Positions 17,222 to 25,061 of a stretch of DNA of 64,000 nt are shown in pieces. Within the stretch, counting starts at the first letter, position 1. Each line of letters begins with the position of its first letter. A program made the position numbers and the translations under genes. The notes under the pieces were generated by a model that worked only from the letters and a program-made list of their open reading frames with translations, was not told the DNA's origin and ran no database searches. The DNA comes from Paenibacillus terrigena DSM 21567 (GTDB lineage: Bacteria; Bacillota; Bacilli; Paenibacillales; Paenibacillaceae). Where the stretch lies: assembly GCF_000374845.1 (NCBI RefSeq), contig NZ_KB895415.1:1-64000 (forward strand), given 5' to 3'.

Positions 17222-17902
17222 TCACATTTCCAACTTTATGCCAATTTCATTAAATGAGATCTTACTTTCACTTAATCCTTCTTGGTCAGCATCACCTATT
17301 TTTTTTATTTCTGCCTTTGTTAAATGAATGGGGGCGAGTGGACTAGTAACTTTCCTATTATATATCGATAACAACAATTCACATTGCTGATTTGACATAT
17401 CATAGTATTCTTTCCATGCTTCTAAAGCCTCTTCAAAATGCATCAGTTGGTATTCCAACAAAGATGCACCATTATCATAAAGTTCCTCAATGGAATCCAA
17501 TGAATAAGATTTAATAGGTGTTCCCCAAAAAGACGTAGTAATTTGTGGTTTAATATCACCATTGATATCTTCCAATAAATACAGTAAAGTTTCACTTTTT
17601 GCAAGATCAATTACTTCGATTGGTGCTCCGCTAAAATACTCAATTGCTTCATCAAACTTGTTTGCTGACAACCGTTCACTATTGTCCTTTCGGAAAGCAG
17701 CAACGACATAATTTGGACTAAATGTAATAGTTCCTCTTGCACCAGTGCTGTCTTGCACACTGTAGTTCATTCCGTCCCAAGAATGTTCATTCGATAATTC
17801 AGGATAATGAGCAACCATCATAGCGTGAACAATAGCAGCAAGGGTACAACCTCTCCAAATTTGGCCACTACACCAGTTGAGTTCAGTAACTTGTTCACTC
17901 AT
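17222..17902 (-). CDS. Hypothetical protein, possible immunity protein
   Basis: 226 aa, soluble, with AAGGAG before the ATG. The N-terminus (NWCSGQIWRGCTLAAIVHAMM) and an acidic, tryptophan-containing central region have no family I can name. It directly follows a fragment resembling the PKNVGEGKDF-PAQKR motif of HNH-type polymorphic toxins (17989-18078). By position it may be the matching immunity gene. Codon use is more A+T-rich than the surrounding housekeeping genes, which suggests acquisition. Confidence 0.5.
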   Translation of the reverse strand: MSEQVTELNWCSGQIWRGCTLAAIVHAMMVAHYPELSNEHSWDGMNYSVQDSTGARGTITFSPNYVVAAFRKDNSERLSANKFDEAIEYFSGAPIEVIDLAKSETLLYLLEDINGDIKPQITTSFWGTPIKSYSLDSIEELYDNGASLLEYQLMHFEEALEAWKEYYDMSNQQCELLLSIYNRKVTSPLAPIHLTKAEIKKIGDADQEGLSESKISFNEIGIKLEM

Positions 17903-17988
17903 ATACTATTTCTCCTTTATTTGTTCGATTTCAATCGATTCTCTTGACGCGTCAGAACTTGTGCATTCTTATAATTTTAGTTCCACCC

Positions 17989-18078
17989 TTATCTCTTTTG
18001 TGCAGGAATAAAGTCTTTTCCTTCACCTACATTTTTAGGATTTTTTAAATGCGAGTAAGGTCCCGTAGTTCTACACAT
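17989..18078 (-). pseudogene. HNH-type polymorphic toxin fragment (29 codons)
   Basis: The minus strand encodes MCRTTGPYSHLKNPKNVGEG-KDFIPAQKR and then stops. From memory, the NPKNVGEGKDFTPAQKR stretch is typical of the linker before HNH/ENDO VII nuclease tips of Rhs, LXG and related secreted toxins. The nuclease core that should follow is absent. The fragment starts 5 nt after the stop of the gene at 18083. Confidence 0.5.
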
Positions 18079-18082
18079 ACCT

Positions 18083-18580
18083 TTACTTTAAAGTTATTAC
18101 TTTCTCACCATCTATTGAATTCAGAACTACTTCATTCTCACTAACCCAATTCTGATGATTGATTCTGATTAATTCGAGGGGATGAGCACCTTCATTCGAT
18201 CGATGAATCAGACTGAAATGTTTACCGTCTAATTTCTTCATCAGAATCCCATAAGGCCCGAATGTTTGATAAAAGTTATAGAAGTAATGACTCTCCCCAA
18301 GCGTTGCCACACGATATTCTATTACCAACGTTATAGTTCTTTTCGGGGAGGTGATGAACTGATATTCACTTGTTATTAACGAGGAAAAAGAGACATAACC
18401 AAACAAAATAACACAAAGAAATAGTGGTATAACGAGCATCCAATACTTCTTCTTGAGAATCATGATTATACCTGCCAGTATCATATTAAAAAGGATAAGA
18501 TACGAAAGCCCCGTATTCTTCATGCTTGTAAAATATATGTGAAAATAATCTAATAACATCCATGCTAGATCAACACCCAC
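18083..18580 (-). CDS. Hypothetical membrane protein
   Basis: 165 aa if the GTG at 18580 is used. The frame continues upstream to an ATT at 18622, which lies 8 nt after AGGAG at the end of the preceding gene and would add IKNNKSVFIIIALL. That gives a better first membrane helix, so a non-standard ATT start is possible. Two or three membrane helices are followed by an extracytoplasmic domain (about 80-165) ending in SENEVVLNSIDGEKVITLK. It is the third gene of a small membrane-protein operon after vanW. Function unknown. Confidence 0.6.
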   Translation of the reverse strand: MGVDLAWMLLDYFHIYFTSMKNTGLSYLILFNMILAGIIMILKKKYWMLVIPLFLCVILFGYVSFSSLITSEYQFITSPKRTITLVIEYRVATLGESHYFYNFYQTFGPYGILMKKLDGKHFSLIHRSNEGAHPLELIRINHQNWVSENEVVLNSIDGEKVITLK

Positions 18581-18626
18581 AAGCAGCGCGATGATGATGA
18601 ATACGGATTTATTGTTTTTAATGATC

Positions 18627-18914
18627 TCATCTCCTCGTACTTGCTTCCTCTCGAATCCGTTTCTCGATCAGCATCATATCTTCTTTGGCATCCAATACGA
18701 TGCTTCGTAAGGCTATGCCTGTGATGAGCGTAAAGATAGAGATTAGAAATATCGTGAGTGCTACAAAGATTCCCGCCAAATGATTCGTAAAACCATCCCG
18801 TAACAGTTCCATAAGGTTATTTGCATTAAACAAGATCATCGACACGATGAGAAGCAGTATCCCCGCAACGATACATATAACGGATATTCGTCTTGTTCTC
18901 TCAAAATAGGGCAT
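18627..18914 (-). CDS. Small two-helix membrane protein
   Basis: 95 aa with membrane segments at about 9-31 (ISVICIVAGILLLIVSMILF) and 44-69 and a charged cytoplasmic tail. AAGGA precedes the ATG. Its last codons contain the AGGAG that may drive translation of the next gene. Function unknown. Confidence 0.65.
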   Translation of the reverse strand: MPYFERTRRISVICIVAGILLLIVSMILFNANNLMELLRDGFTNHLAGIFVALTIFLISIFTLITGIALRSIVLDAKEDMMLIEKRIREEASTRR

Positions 18915-18949
18915 GATACGTCACGTCCTTCGTTAGTTCTATTGATCGA

Positions 18950-19069
18950 TCAATTTGGATGAAACCCACCCATGAGCACAATCACCATAACTAGAAATTG
19001 AATAACGAAGAATATCCCGATGATTCCGACAGAGAATATCCCTAGAGCCTTGAACACTTTCCTCAACAT
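18950..19069 (-). CDS. 39-aa small membrane protein overlapping vanW
   Basis: Minus-strand ORF MLRKVFKALGIFSVG-IIGIFF..., ending MGGFHPN, with one long hydrophobic helix. Its ATG overlaps the vanW stop region by 7 bp, and AAGGA lies 9 nt upstream, inside vanW. Spacing and direction put it in the vanW-18627-18083 operon. Confidence 0.55.
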   Translation of the reverse strand: MLRKVFKALGIFSVGIIGIFFVIQFLVMVIVLMGGFHPN

Positions 19070-19884
19070 TTCAATGGATCCTTATTCTTCGCCGTTAGGA
19101 AAGGTTGATACATCATAAGTGCATGATTTTCCGTAATGTATTCATCTGCCAATAACTCACCAGCCAGTTTATATTTTTTCCTATAAATAGAGTTGTATCT
19201 TGCATACCCTCCCCAGTACTCCTGGGTAATCCGGTGTTCTCTCTCATATACCTCATAGGAATGCATAGGAGCAGAGGTCGATTGCCACTCCCCATATAAA
19301 TATTCATCGTCTATATGAATACATAACTGGTAGGGCTGATCGGTTGGATTATATATTCGCAGGTCCAAATAGTTATAGGCGCAGGTCGCCCCGCTCCCAA
19401 ATGGCTGCGTTCGATTTGAATCCGGAAAAACATCATAACTGTGCCGATGCCTCTCCGTTATCTCTAACGGCGTATGTAAGGTTATCCAATAGATCAGATT
19501 CGATAGCTGACACAGCCCCCCGCCTATTCCTGGTTTGAAGCTACCGTAGAATAACACCATGCCTTCAACGTATCCTTTTCTACGCGTGGGGTTGCCAATC
19601 GTCTTCCAATACGAAAATGTCTCCCCAGGATAAATCACGATTCGGTTTACTTGTTGGATCGCCAGCTTCAAATTCGTAATCTTGTTATATTGCAGCCACA
19701 TATCCACATCTTTTAACTGTCGCAATAGCGGCGTCTTATGCTTCATAATTGGATAGTCAAATTCTTGGACATGAACCTGCTTGGCGAACTTCGTATTGCC
19801 GAAATACCATTCCACATATCTTTTGCATTGAAAATACAATCGTCCTAACCGCAATCTAGTCGTAGATCTCACTTTAGGTTTCAT
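19063..19884 (-). CDS. VanW family protein
   Basis: 273 aa. The start is the ATG at 19884, six bases after GGAGG; the open frame itself extends to 19956, into the preceding terminator. The VanW core is clear: FSYWKTIGNPTRRKGYVEGM, then GIGGGLCQLSNLIYWITLHT and LEITERHRHSYDVFPDSNR. VanW occurs in vancomycin-resistance clusters and in many Firmicutes without them; its function is not established. There is no signal peptide and no van ligase nearby, so resistance should not be assumed. Confidence 0.9.
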   Translation of the reverse strand: MKPKVRSTTRLRLGRLYFQCKRYVEWYFGNTKFAKQVHVQEFDYPIMKHKTPLLRQLKDVDMWLQYNKITNLKLAIQQVNRIVIYPGETFSYWKTIGNPTRRKGYVEGMVLFYGSFKPGIGGGLCQLSNLIYWITLHTPLEITERHRHSYDVFPDSNRTQPFGSGATCAYNYLDLRIYNPTDQPYQLCIHIDDEYLYGEWQSTSAPMHSYEVYEREHRITQEYWGGYARYNSIYRKKYKLAGELLADEYITENHALMMYQPFLTAKNKDPLKC

Positions 19885-19935
19885 AGTAAACCTCCAATCA
19901 ATGAAGAGATGCTGTTGTTCTATAAATTCATGAAA

Positions 19936-19966
19936 AACGGGCCGTTGCTGCGACAACCTGCCCGTT
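19936..19966 (-). terminator. Terminator after the cat-like gene
   Basis: AACGGGC and GCCCGTT pair on the minus strand, followed by TTTTC. It lies 9-39 bp past the stop of the gene at 19975. Confidence 0.75.
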
Positions 19967-19974
19967 CACTTGAT

Positions 19975-20634
19975 TTAACGATGAAGCAACCAATGCTCAC
20001 ACGTATCTGCTCGTAATTGAAGTTCATTGTACAATACACCAGCGTGATAACCATCGCAAACCGCATGGTGGAATTGTCCCGACAAAGGCAACCGTATTTT
20101 GCCATCTTGTTCAAAAAATTTGCCTATTGTGAAAATGGGCAGTAAATACGTTGCCTCGTTGTATATGTTCAGATTAAATCCTGTAAAACTGACCCAAGGA
20201 ATGCTGGAAATCGAAAAGGTATTCGGTGGCACATTCGGTTTCGTCATGAATCCTTTGACATTTCCATATCTGCTCATATCATCGAGATATCGATTGTAAA
20301 ACACATCAAAATCCTCGCTATACAACGTCCAAATCGAAGAGAACGTCTTATCATCATCGTGGAAAATCGTAAAACTAGGTGACATACGGTCCCAAAACCC
20401 TAATCTTCCATCCAAATCAAAACAAGTACGAAATTCTCGATGTTGATTTACCACTGTAGTTAACATGTGATTAAGCACGGGGTACATCTTCATTCCCTTA
20501 CTCTCCACTTCTAACCGCAGTCTTGTAATATCAATGTTAGCTGTCACACTGTAGGTACATCGAACCTGATTTAAATAATGATCAAAATAAGGTTTTCTAG
20601 GCCAATTATCCATATCAATCGGATTGAAAATCAT
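19975..20634 (-). CDS. Chloramphenicol acetyltransferase-like protein (CatA type)
   Basis: 219 aa, the usual length for type A chloramphenicol acetyltransferases, which acetylate chloramphenicol at the 3-hydroxyl using acetyl-CoA. Seen features: WPRKPYFDHYLNQVRCTYS at the N-terminus, ISSIPWVSFTGFNLN in the middle, and the active site QFHHAVCDGYHAG with catalytic His about 190. A strong GGAGGGG precedes the ATG, but it is locked in a 13-bp hairpin, the hallmark of drug-inducible cat genes. Activity and inducibility are inferred from sequence only. Confidence 0.85.
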   Translation of the reverse strand: MIFNPIDMDNWPRKPYFDHYLNQVRCTYSVTANIDITRLRLEVESKGMKMYPVLNHMLTTVVNQHREFRTCFDLDGRLGFWDRMSPSFTIFHDDDKTFSSIWTLYSEDFDVFYNRYLDDMSRYGNVKGFMTKPNVPPNTFSISSIPWVSFTGFNLNIYNEATYLLPIFTIGKFFEQDGKIRLPLSGQFHHAVCDGYHAGVLYNELQLRADTCEHWLLHR

Positions 20635-20643
20635 TGTTTAACC

Positions 20644-20718
20644 CCTCCTAAAATGATGACTTTTTCATTCTAGGAGGTCGAATCGACTGCAATAACCATA
20701 TCCTTATCACATTCCTCA
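20644..20718 (-). promoter_or_regulatory. Translational attenuator: RBS-sequestering hairpin with leader peptides
   Basis: On the transcript CCTCCTAGAATGA (20677-20665) pairs with TCATTTTAGGAGG (20656-20644, one mismatch), burying the cat ribosome site. Two short frames run into the stem: MVIAVDSTS, ending inside the 5' arm, and a 23-codon frame beginning MRNVIRIWLL that ends TAG at the ribosome site. Ribosome stalling on such a leader would open the hairpin, as in cat-86. Confidence 0.65.
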
Positions 20719-20721
20719 TAT

Positions 20722-20829
20722 TCATTTTTTGGTATGAATTACAATTCGTCGAACGAATCGAAATAGGCTTACGAAAAAAAGTAAAATAAAAAGGACAAAC
20801 ATGCGGTGTACCAGAGCAGAAACCTCCAT
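20722..20829 (-). CDS. 35-aa small membrane peptide upstream of the cat attenuator
   Basis: ORF MEVSALVHRMFVLFILLFFV..., ending RRIVIHTKK. GAGGGTG lies 7 nt before the ATG. One hydrophobic helix is flanked by basic residues. Its stop is just upstream of the leader-peptide frame, giving a possible translational relay into the cat gene. It may be a real small protein or part of the leader. Confidence 0.45.
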   Translation of the reverse strand: MEVSALVHRMFVLFILLFFVSLFRFVRRIVIHTKK

Positions 20830-20913
20830 GATCATACACCCTCTTTCACTTGCATCTACTTCCCGTCATGATCATATGTTACCTGTACATCCATATAATT
20901 ACAAACAAAAAAA

Positions 20914-20948
20914 CAAGTTGAATTCTGTAATCTACAGAAATCAACTTG
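20914..20948 (-). terminator. Terminator after the SMP-30 gene
   Basis: CAAGTTGA-TTTCTGTA pairs with TACAGAA-TTCAACTTG on the minus strand, followed by TTTTTTTGTTTG. A 16-bp stem with a full U-tract. Confidence 0.85.
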
Positions 20949-20956
20949 ATCAAGTC

Positions 20957-21841
20957 CTATCCTTCAAATCGATACGGTGCTAATCCTCTGACCGATGTCT
21001 TCACGCGGAATAATCCCCCGGATAACGGATATTTTGCTAACGCCTCTTCCCTAAGCCCGCCTCGCGCAGTGGTAATGTACAGCTCATCCATCGCTTCGCC
21101 ACCAAATGCAACGGACGTGACGAACGGCGCAGGAACATGGATCGTATCGAGCAGTTCACCGGTATGCGGGTTCCAACGTGTCACGCGATGCCCTTGCCAA
21201 TGTGCAACCCATATCATCCCTTCGGCATCCAACGTCATTCCGTCGGGATAACCTTCTTCTGCGGGGATGTGAATGACAGGTACTCCGCCAGCGAGTGCAC
21301 CTGTAGCCTCATCATAATCGTAAACCTTGACGACACGCGTCGGCGTATCAATGAAATACATCTTAGTCCGATCTAGGCTCCAATCCATCCCATTTGAAAT
21401 TCGAAGCGGTGTCAACTTCGGTTCTACAAGGAGATCTGGATGTAGACAATACAGGGTACCATTGTCTAGGATTTCATCGACATCCATGGAACCTGCCCAG
21501 AAGCGTCCTGCCGGATCGCATTTCCCATCATTAAATCGATTCGTCGGGATGTGTGCCTCGGGGTCATGGATCACTTCCAGCGCACCCGTCTCCAGATCTA
21601 GTGTATAGAACCCATGGTGTGCAGCAACCACTGCCCCACCTGACTTACGAAGCACCATCGAGCCAACGTATTGATCGAGCGAAATGGATCGATTGGTATG
21701 TTCCTTCGGATCATAGATATGAACAAGCCCTTGCAGGCCATCCACCCAGTACAATAACCCGCGTTCATGATCCCATACAGGACCTTCGCCTAAATCTGAT
21801 TGCGTATCCAACACCAACTCAACTTCATAGGCATTGCTCAC
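20957..21841 (-). CDS. SMP-30/gluconolactonase-family protein
   Basis: 294 aa from a GTG with GGAGG 8 nt upstream. The six-bladed propeller motifs are visible: LGEGPVWDHERGLLYWVDG (metal-binding Glu near 18), NRFNDGKCDPAGRFWAGSM (Asn near 103), NGMDWS, and YPDGMTLDAEGMIWVAHW (Asp near 199). These enzymes hydrolyse sugar lactones such as gluconolactone with a divalent metal. It stands alone with its own terminator. The exact lactone is unknown. Confidence 0.9.
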   Translation of the reverse strand: MSNAYEVELVLDTQSDLGEGPVWDHERGLLYWVDGLQGLVHIYDPKEHTNRSISLDQYVGSMVLRKSGGAVVAAHHGFYTLDLETGALEVIHDPEAHIPTNRFNDGKCDPAGRFWAGSMDVDEILDNGTLYCLHPDLLVEPKLTPLRISNGMDWSLDRTKMYFIDTPTRVVKVYDYDEATGALAGGVPVIHIPAEEGYPDGMTLDAEGMIWVAHWQGHRVTRWNPHTGELLDTIHVPAPFVTSVAFGGEAMDELYITTARGGLREEALAKYPLSGGLFRVKTSVRGLAPYRFEG

Positions 21842-21986
21842 CTGTTACGCCTCCTAACTTTCATGAAGATAATATTCGCCCAGCCGTTTGCAAACCCTTT
21901 CAAATATGTATAACGACATGATTCAGAAACCAGCTTAACTGCTGATCCTCTAAATTTCATGTCTCCTATTGTTCATGGATAAAAAC

Positions 21987-22184
21987 CTATTTTCTACGCT
22001 TAAATACGACAACGATATCCCGAGAACTACCTGAAGACTGGCTTGTATCGAAGCAAGAGACGAGCTCCCATCCCTCTTCGCCATGCCGATTCAATTCCTC
22101 TTGAAACTCTTCTTCATCAATTTTACCACCCATAAATCCGCCCGTTTTGAACTTCAATGTTCGGTACTCCCATTTTTCGAACAC
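21987..22184 (-). CDS. DUF4177 domain protein
   Basis: 65 aa from the GTG at 22184, chosen for the AAAGGG 9 nt upstream and because DUF4177 proteins begin EKWEYRTLKF; the frame reaches 22262. The family signature GGWELVS-like (EEGWELVSCFDTSQSSGSSRD) is present. Function unknown; cytoplasmic. Confidence 0.8.
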   Translation of the reverse strand: MFEKWEYRTLKFKTGGFMGGKIDEEEFQEELNRHGEEGWELVSCFDTSQSSGSSRDIVVVFKRRK

Positions 22185-22288
22185 GTTACTCAACCCTTTC
22201 AACTCGAAAACAATAGATTCGTTTCCTATTTTTACCCAGATCAACTTCCATTGTACCACCATTCACTCATAGAACCCATATCAAAACA

Positions 22289-22316
22289 CCGTGAAATGAA
22301 CTTCTTCATTCCACGG
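22289..22316 (-). terminator. Terminator of the tetR-membrane hydrolase unit
   Basis: CCGTGGAATGAA and TTCATTTCACGG form a stem with loop GAAG (one mismatch) on the minus strand, followed by TGTTTTG. It lies about 50 bp past the gene at 22364. Confidence 0.55.
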
Positions 22317-22363
22317 CATCCTTGTATCCTTCGATTATCCGCCTTGAAGTGTTTTCACTTGGT

Positions 22364-22948
22364 TCAATCTAAAGAAAGATTGAGTACGTCTGTACCAATG
22401 GCTAAAACGAACAATAAGCTCATAAATAAGGTCGATACAATAACCCAACGACGACCTTGACGATTCTCGTTTAATCTGGAGAATGATCGATAGTATAGAA
22501 TAATACCGCTAATGAGTAAGATACACTCGAGTGTGATACTAATAACAGGATATTGCCATAACCCGAAGCCAAGCATTGGAAGATTGCCGAAATTCCCAGG
22601 GAGTATGGGAAGATCCGAACGATGTACGAGAAGATCGAGAAACCAATGACTAAATACCACCGATCCAATGATAACTCCGCCTCGTCTGCCCCACAGCCGC
22701 CATGCACCCCATCCAGCTATCATTGCTATAAACAATGCTCCGATTAGTGAATGCGTATAATCTGCATGAATCATATTTGCGCCATACCCTGTCTCCCCAG
22801 ATATCGGTTCAATCGTTTCCTTCCCTGTTAGAAGAAATGGTACAAAGACCACGTCTAATAATTGCGTACTTAGCATAAGCGCCCATAACGGTAACCGTGG
22901 CGCCTTCGCTTTCGCGGCAGCAGCAAGACCAAAATGACCTGCGAACAT
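22364..22948 (-). CDS. Multi-spanning membrane protein, YdjM-like (metal-dependent hydrolase superfamily)
   Basis: 194 aa from the ATG at 22948, eight bases after AGGGAGG; the open frame extends to 23014. It starts MFAGHFGLAAAAKAKAP, has HADYTHSLIGALFIAM and SHWFLDLLVHRSDLP, and about five membrane helices. The conserved His and Asp residues (HADYTHS, SHWFLDLLVH) are typical of LexA-induced YdjM-like membrane hydrolases, whose activity is unproven. Its start codon is 1 nt past the stop of a 30-aa peptide, and it is co-transcribed with the TetR gene that probably represses it. Confidence 0.8.
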   Translation of the reverse strand: MFAGHFGLAAAAKAKAPRLPLWALMLSTQLLDVVFVPFLLTGKETIEPISGETGYGANMIHADYTHSLIGALFIAMIAGWGAWRLWGRRGGVIIGSVVFSHWFLDLLVHRSDLPILPGNFGNLPMLGFGLWQYPVISITLECILLISGIILYYRSFSRLNENRQGRRWVIVSTLFMSLLFVLAIGTDVLNLSLD

Positions 22949-22949
22949 G

Positions 22950-23042
22950 TTACTTCCCTCCCTTTTCATGGTACCGCCGCGCACGAGCATCCAAATATCC
23001 GCAGCCTGCCACAAAAAGAATCATAAACAAAATAAAGTTCAT
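22950..23042 (-). CDS. 30-aa hydrophobic peptide between tetR and the membrane protein
   Basis: ORF MNFILFMILFVAGCGYLDAR..., ending EKGGK, with GGGAG 8 nt upstream. The stop TAA is followed by C and the ATG of the next gene, so translation is coupled. The FVAGC stretch resembles a lipobox, but the peptide is very short. A small membrane partner of the downstream protein is plausible. Confidence 0.55.
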   Translation of the reverse strand: MNFILFMILFVAGCGYLDARARRYHEKGGK

Positions 23043-23066
23043 TCTCCTCGCTCCCTTTATTAACGT

Positions 23067-23651
23067 TTATTCATTACAATTTGTACCCAATTTACGAATT
23101 CCAGCGATAAACGTATTAATAATCACATGCAGACTTTCATTTCGTTCAAGATCCATTCGGAACCCTCCCTTTTGTTCTAGGGAGGAAAATCCGTGCAGGA
23201 TGCTGCGTAACCCGCGTGTCGCGTGAATCACTTCATCTCCTTCCAACCCATAGCTTCTTAAGAAATGAACTGCAAACATCACAATATCTGTACCCGCACG
23301 TTCAACCTCAGGGTCACTCGGATCAGGAGCTTGGAACGTGGCTTCATATAGACCCGGATGCCTGCGAGCAAAATCGACATAAGCCTCGCCGATCGCGTGC
23401 AGCCCTTGATCCAGCTCTTTAACACTAGCATTCGCTTCTAATAATGCGGCATACAGCTCATGTAAACCGTAAATCGCCATCTGCTTCCGCAACTCCTGCA
23501 AACCATCGATATGGTTATACAAGGAAGGCGGGCGAATGTTTAACTTTTGGGCCACTCGAGTCAATGTGACTTCATAAAACCCATCTTGATCAGCAATTTC
23601 AACGGCCGTCTGTACGATTGTGTTCAAATCTGCTCCGATTCTTGGGGACAT
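23067..23651 (-). CDS. TetR-family repressor with WHG-type C-terminus
   Basis: 194 aa. N-terminal HTH at about 24-50 (TLTRVAQKLNIRPPSLYNHI). The C-terminal part has ATRGLRSILHGFSSLEQKGGF, typical of TetR_C_33/WHG regulators. It heads the operon with the 30-aa peptide and the membrane protein. Two tandem inverted repeats cover its promoter (23701-23743), so it very likely represses itself and the operon. The ligand is unknown. Confidence 0.9.
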   Translation of the reverse strand: MSPRIGADLNTIVQTAVEIADQDGFYEVTLTRVAQKLNIRPPSLYNHIDGLQELRKQMAIYGLHELYAALLEANASVKELDQGLHAIGEAYVDFARRHPGLYEATFQAPDPSDPEVERAGTDIVMFAVHFLRSYGLEGDEVIHATRGLRSILHGFSSLEQKGGFRMDLERNESLHVIINTFIAGIRKLGTNCNE

Positions 23652-23700
23652 TGGGTATACTCCGTTCTATGTTTGATGGTTCATATCACTGTGCAAGGCA

Positions 23701-23750
23701 AAAACTAATATCATTAGTTTTATCATAACTAATACTATTAGTTTTTTCAA
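23701..23750 (-). promoter_or_regulatory. tetR promoter with two tandem operators
   Basis: Minus-strand TTGAAA (23750-23745) and TATGAT (23727-23722) are 17 bp apart. AACTAAT-ACT-ATTAGTT (23727-23743) fills the spacer, and AAAACTAAT-ATC-ATTAGTTTT (23701-23721) lies just past the -10. The centres are 24 bp apart. Classic repressor layout. Confidence 0.75.
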
Positions 23751-24044
23751 CCATTATTTTCCTTAATTCCAGCTTGCTGCTATGTACTTCTTCAATCAAC
23801 AACAGAATAAACAACACGAAAACACCCGATCTGTTCATAGACCGGGCGCTTTCACGTGACACAGTATAGACATTTTTTCCATTCACGATACGAACTTACA
23901 CAGCAGCAAACCGACTATGATATAATCGCGCATAGCAGCCACCCCTCGCCAATAATTCTTCACGTGTTCGAGTGCAATGTCGAAGCTGGCACGGCTCGAG
24001 ATCATGTTCTGAAAAGCATTCTGAATGCGAGGGATGCGGGTGTA
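23751..24044. other. Intergenic region with a terminator and a possible gene remnant
   Basis: A hairpin CCCGATCT/AGACCGGG at 23825-23846, followed on the minus strand by TGTTTTC, may end the transcript from 24045. On the plus strand, 23966-24056 reads as a coding-like tail (NVEAGTARDHVLKSILNARD, then AGVLRE and a stop). It lacks a supported start and may be the remnant of a lost gene. I see nothing else. Confidence 0.35.
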
Positions 24045-25025
24045 TTACGAGAATAACTGAATCCAATACTTGCAGGAATCTTCTGTCGTCTCAGTCAGTA
24101 TACCTTGATTCGCCTCGATAACCTTGCGGGATGCTGTATTCGAAGCGTTGCAAGTCAGCAATACTTCTGGAATGCCTTTCTCACGAGCCGCATCAAGAAT
24201 CTCTCGCAATAGAATATTCCCGTAACCATTGCCTCTAGCAGACGGTCGAATGACATACCCTATATGTCCCCCGTGCTCGAGTAATCGATCATTGAGATGA
24301 TGCCTTAACTTCCCATATCCAACAGGCTTACCCTGGACATAGAGCCAATAGATCGTCTGCGGCACGTAGCCCTCCTGCAAGTTCAAGCCCTGAGCGCATT
24401 CAAAATTTCGACGAAGTTTGGCTTTAAACTCTGCGATCTCATTGGAATACAGACTGTTCACAAATCCATTCTGACCTTCGCCGATCTCTTGAATCATTTG
24501 ATAAATCGCATTATCCTCATCTAGTTTAAGCTCTCTAAGCTCGACTTGCCGTGGATAGGGCTCCAATTGATGATCTTCGATCAGCTCAATCGTTCTTCGT
24601 TCGGCTGCGAATTGCTTGATATGCGCTTTGATATTTGGGTATAAAATAATGCCGTCAAGTTCTGCGAGCGGAATCCATCGGACCCCAGATTGATCTCCGT
24701 CAGGGCGGTCTGGAAATCTCGGGCGTGATCCTTCGATCGGAGTACATTCAAACACCAGGTACAGCGTGTGGATATCGGAGCCAGAATCTTGCACGTTCAA
24801 ATGCGGTGCATATTCATAGACGAAAGCAATCGGACCAACCGTCGCTTCGAGCATCGTCTCTTCCATCAGCTCTCGATGCACGCCCGCCGTCACCGATTCC
24901 CCAGGCTCCACACCGCCACCAGGCAGGTTATAATGTACGCCTTCTTCATCTCGATACTCGACGAGCAGGATCGAATCTCTCTCTATTACTAGTGCTGTGG
25001 CTCGAACACGAATCGGGTAAGACAT
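24045..25025 (-). CDS. NUDIX hydrolase fused to a GNAT acetyltransferase
   Basis: 326 aa. Residues 1-150 form a NUDIX domain with the box GGVEPGESVTAGVHRELMEE (37-56), which hydrolyses nucleoside diphosphate derivatives with Mg2+. Residues about 175-326 form a GNAT domain with IGYVIRPSARGNGYGNILLR as the acetyl-CoA site. The ATG follows GAGGAG. Domain fusion suggests sequential or damage-control modification of one metabolite. It lies 36 bp after the phosphotransferase-like gene, probably in one operon. Confidence 0.9.
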   Translation of the reverse strand: MSYPIRVRATALVIERDSILLVEYRDEEGVHYNLPGGGVEPGESVTAGVHRELMEETMLEATVGPIAFVYEYAPHLNVQDSGSDIHTLYLVFECTPIEGSRPRFPDRPDGDQSGVRWIPLAELDGIILYPNIKAHIKQFAAERRTIELIEDHQLEPYPRQVELRELKLDEDNAIYQMIQEIGEGQNGFVNSLYSNEIAEFKAKLRRNFECAQGLNLQEGYVPQTIYWLYVQGKPVGYGKLRHHLNDRLLEHGGHIGYVIRPSARGNGYGNILLREILDAAREKGIPEVLLTCNASNTASRKVIEANQGILTETTEDSCKYWIQLFS

Positions 25026-25061
25026 GTCACAACGCTCCTCTTCGATTTGACTTATACGTTC

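Noticed and set aside
19063-19884. Vancomycin-resistance locus
   Set aside because: Only VanW is present. There is no ligase, dehydrogenase, dipeptidase or VanRS pair nearby.
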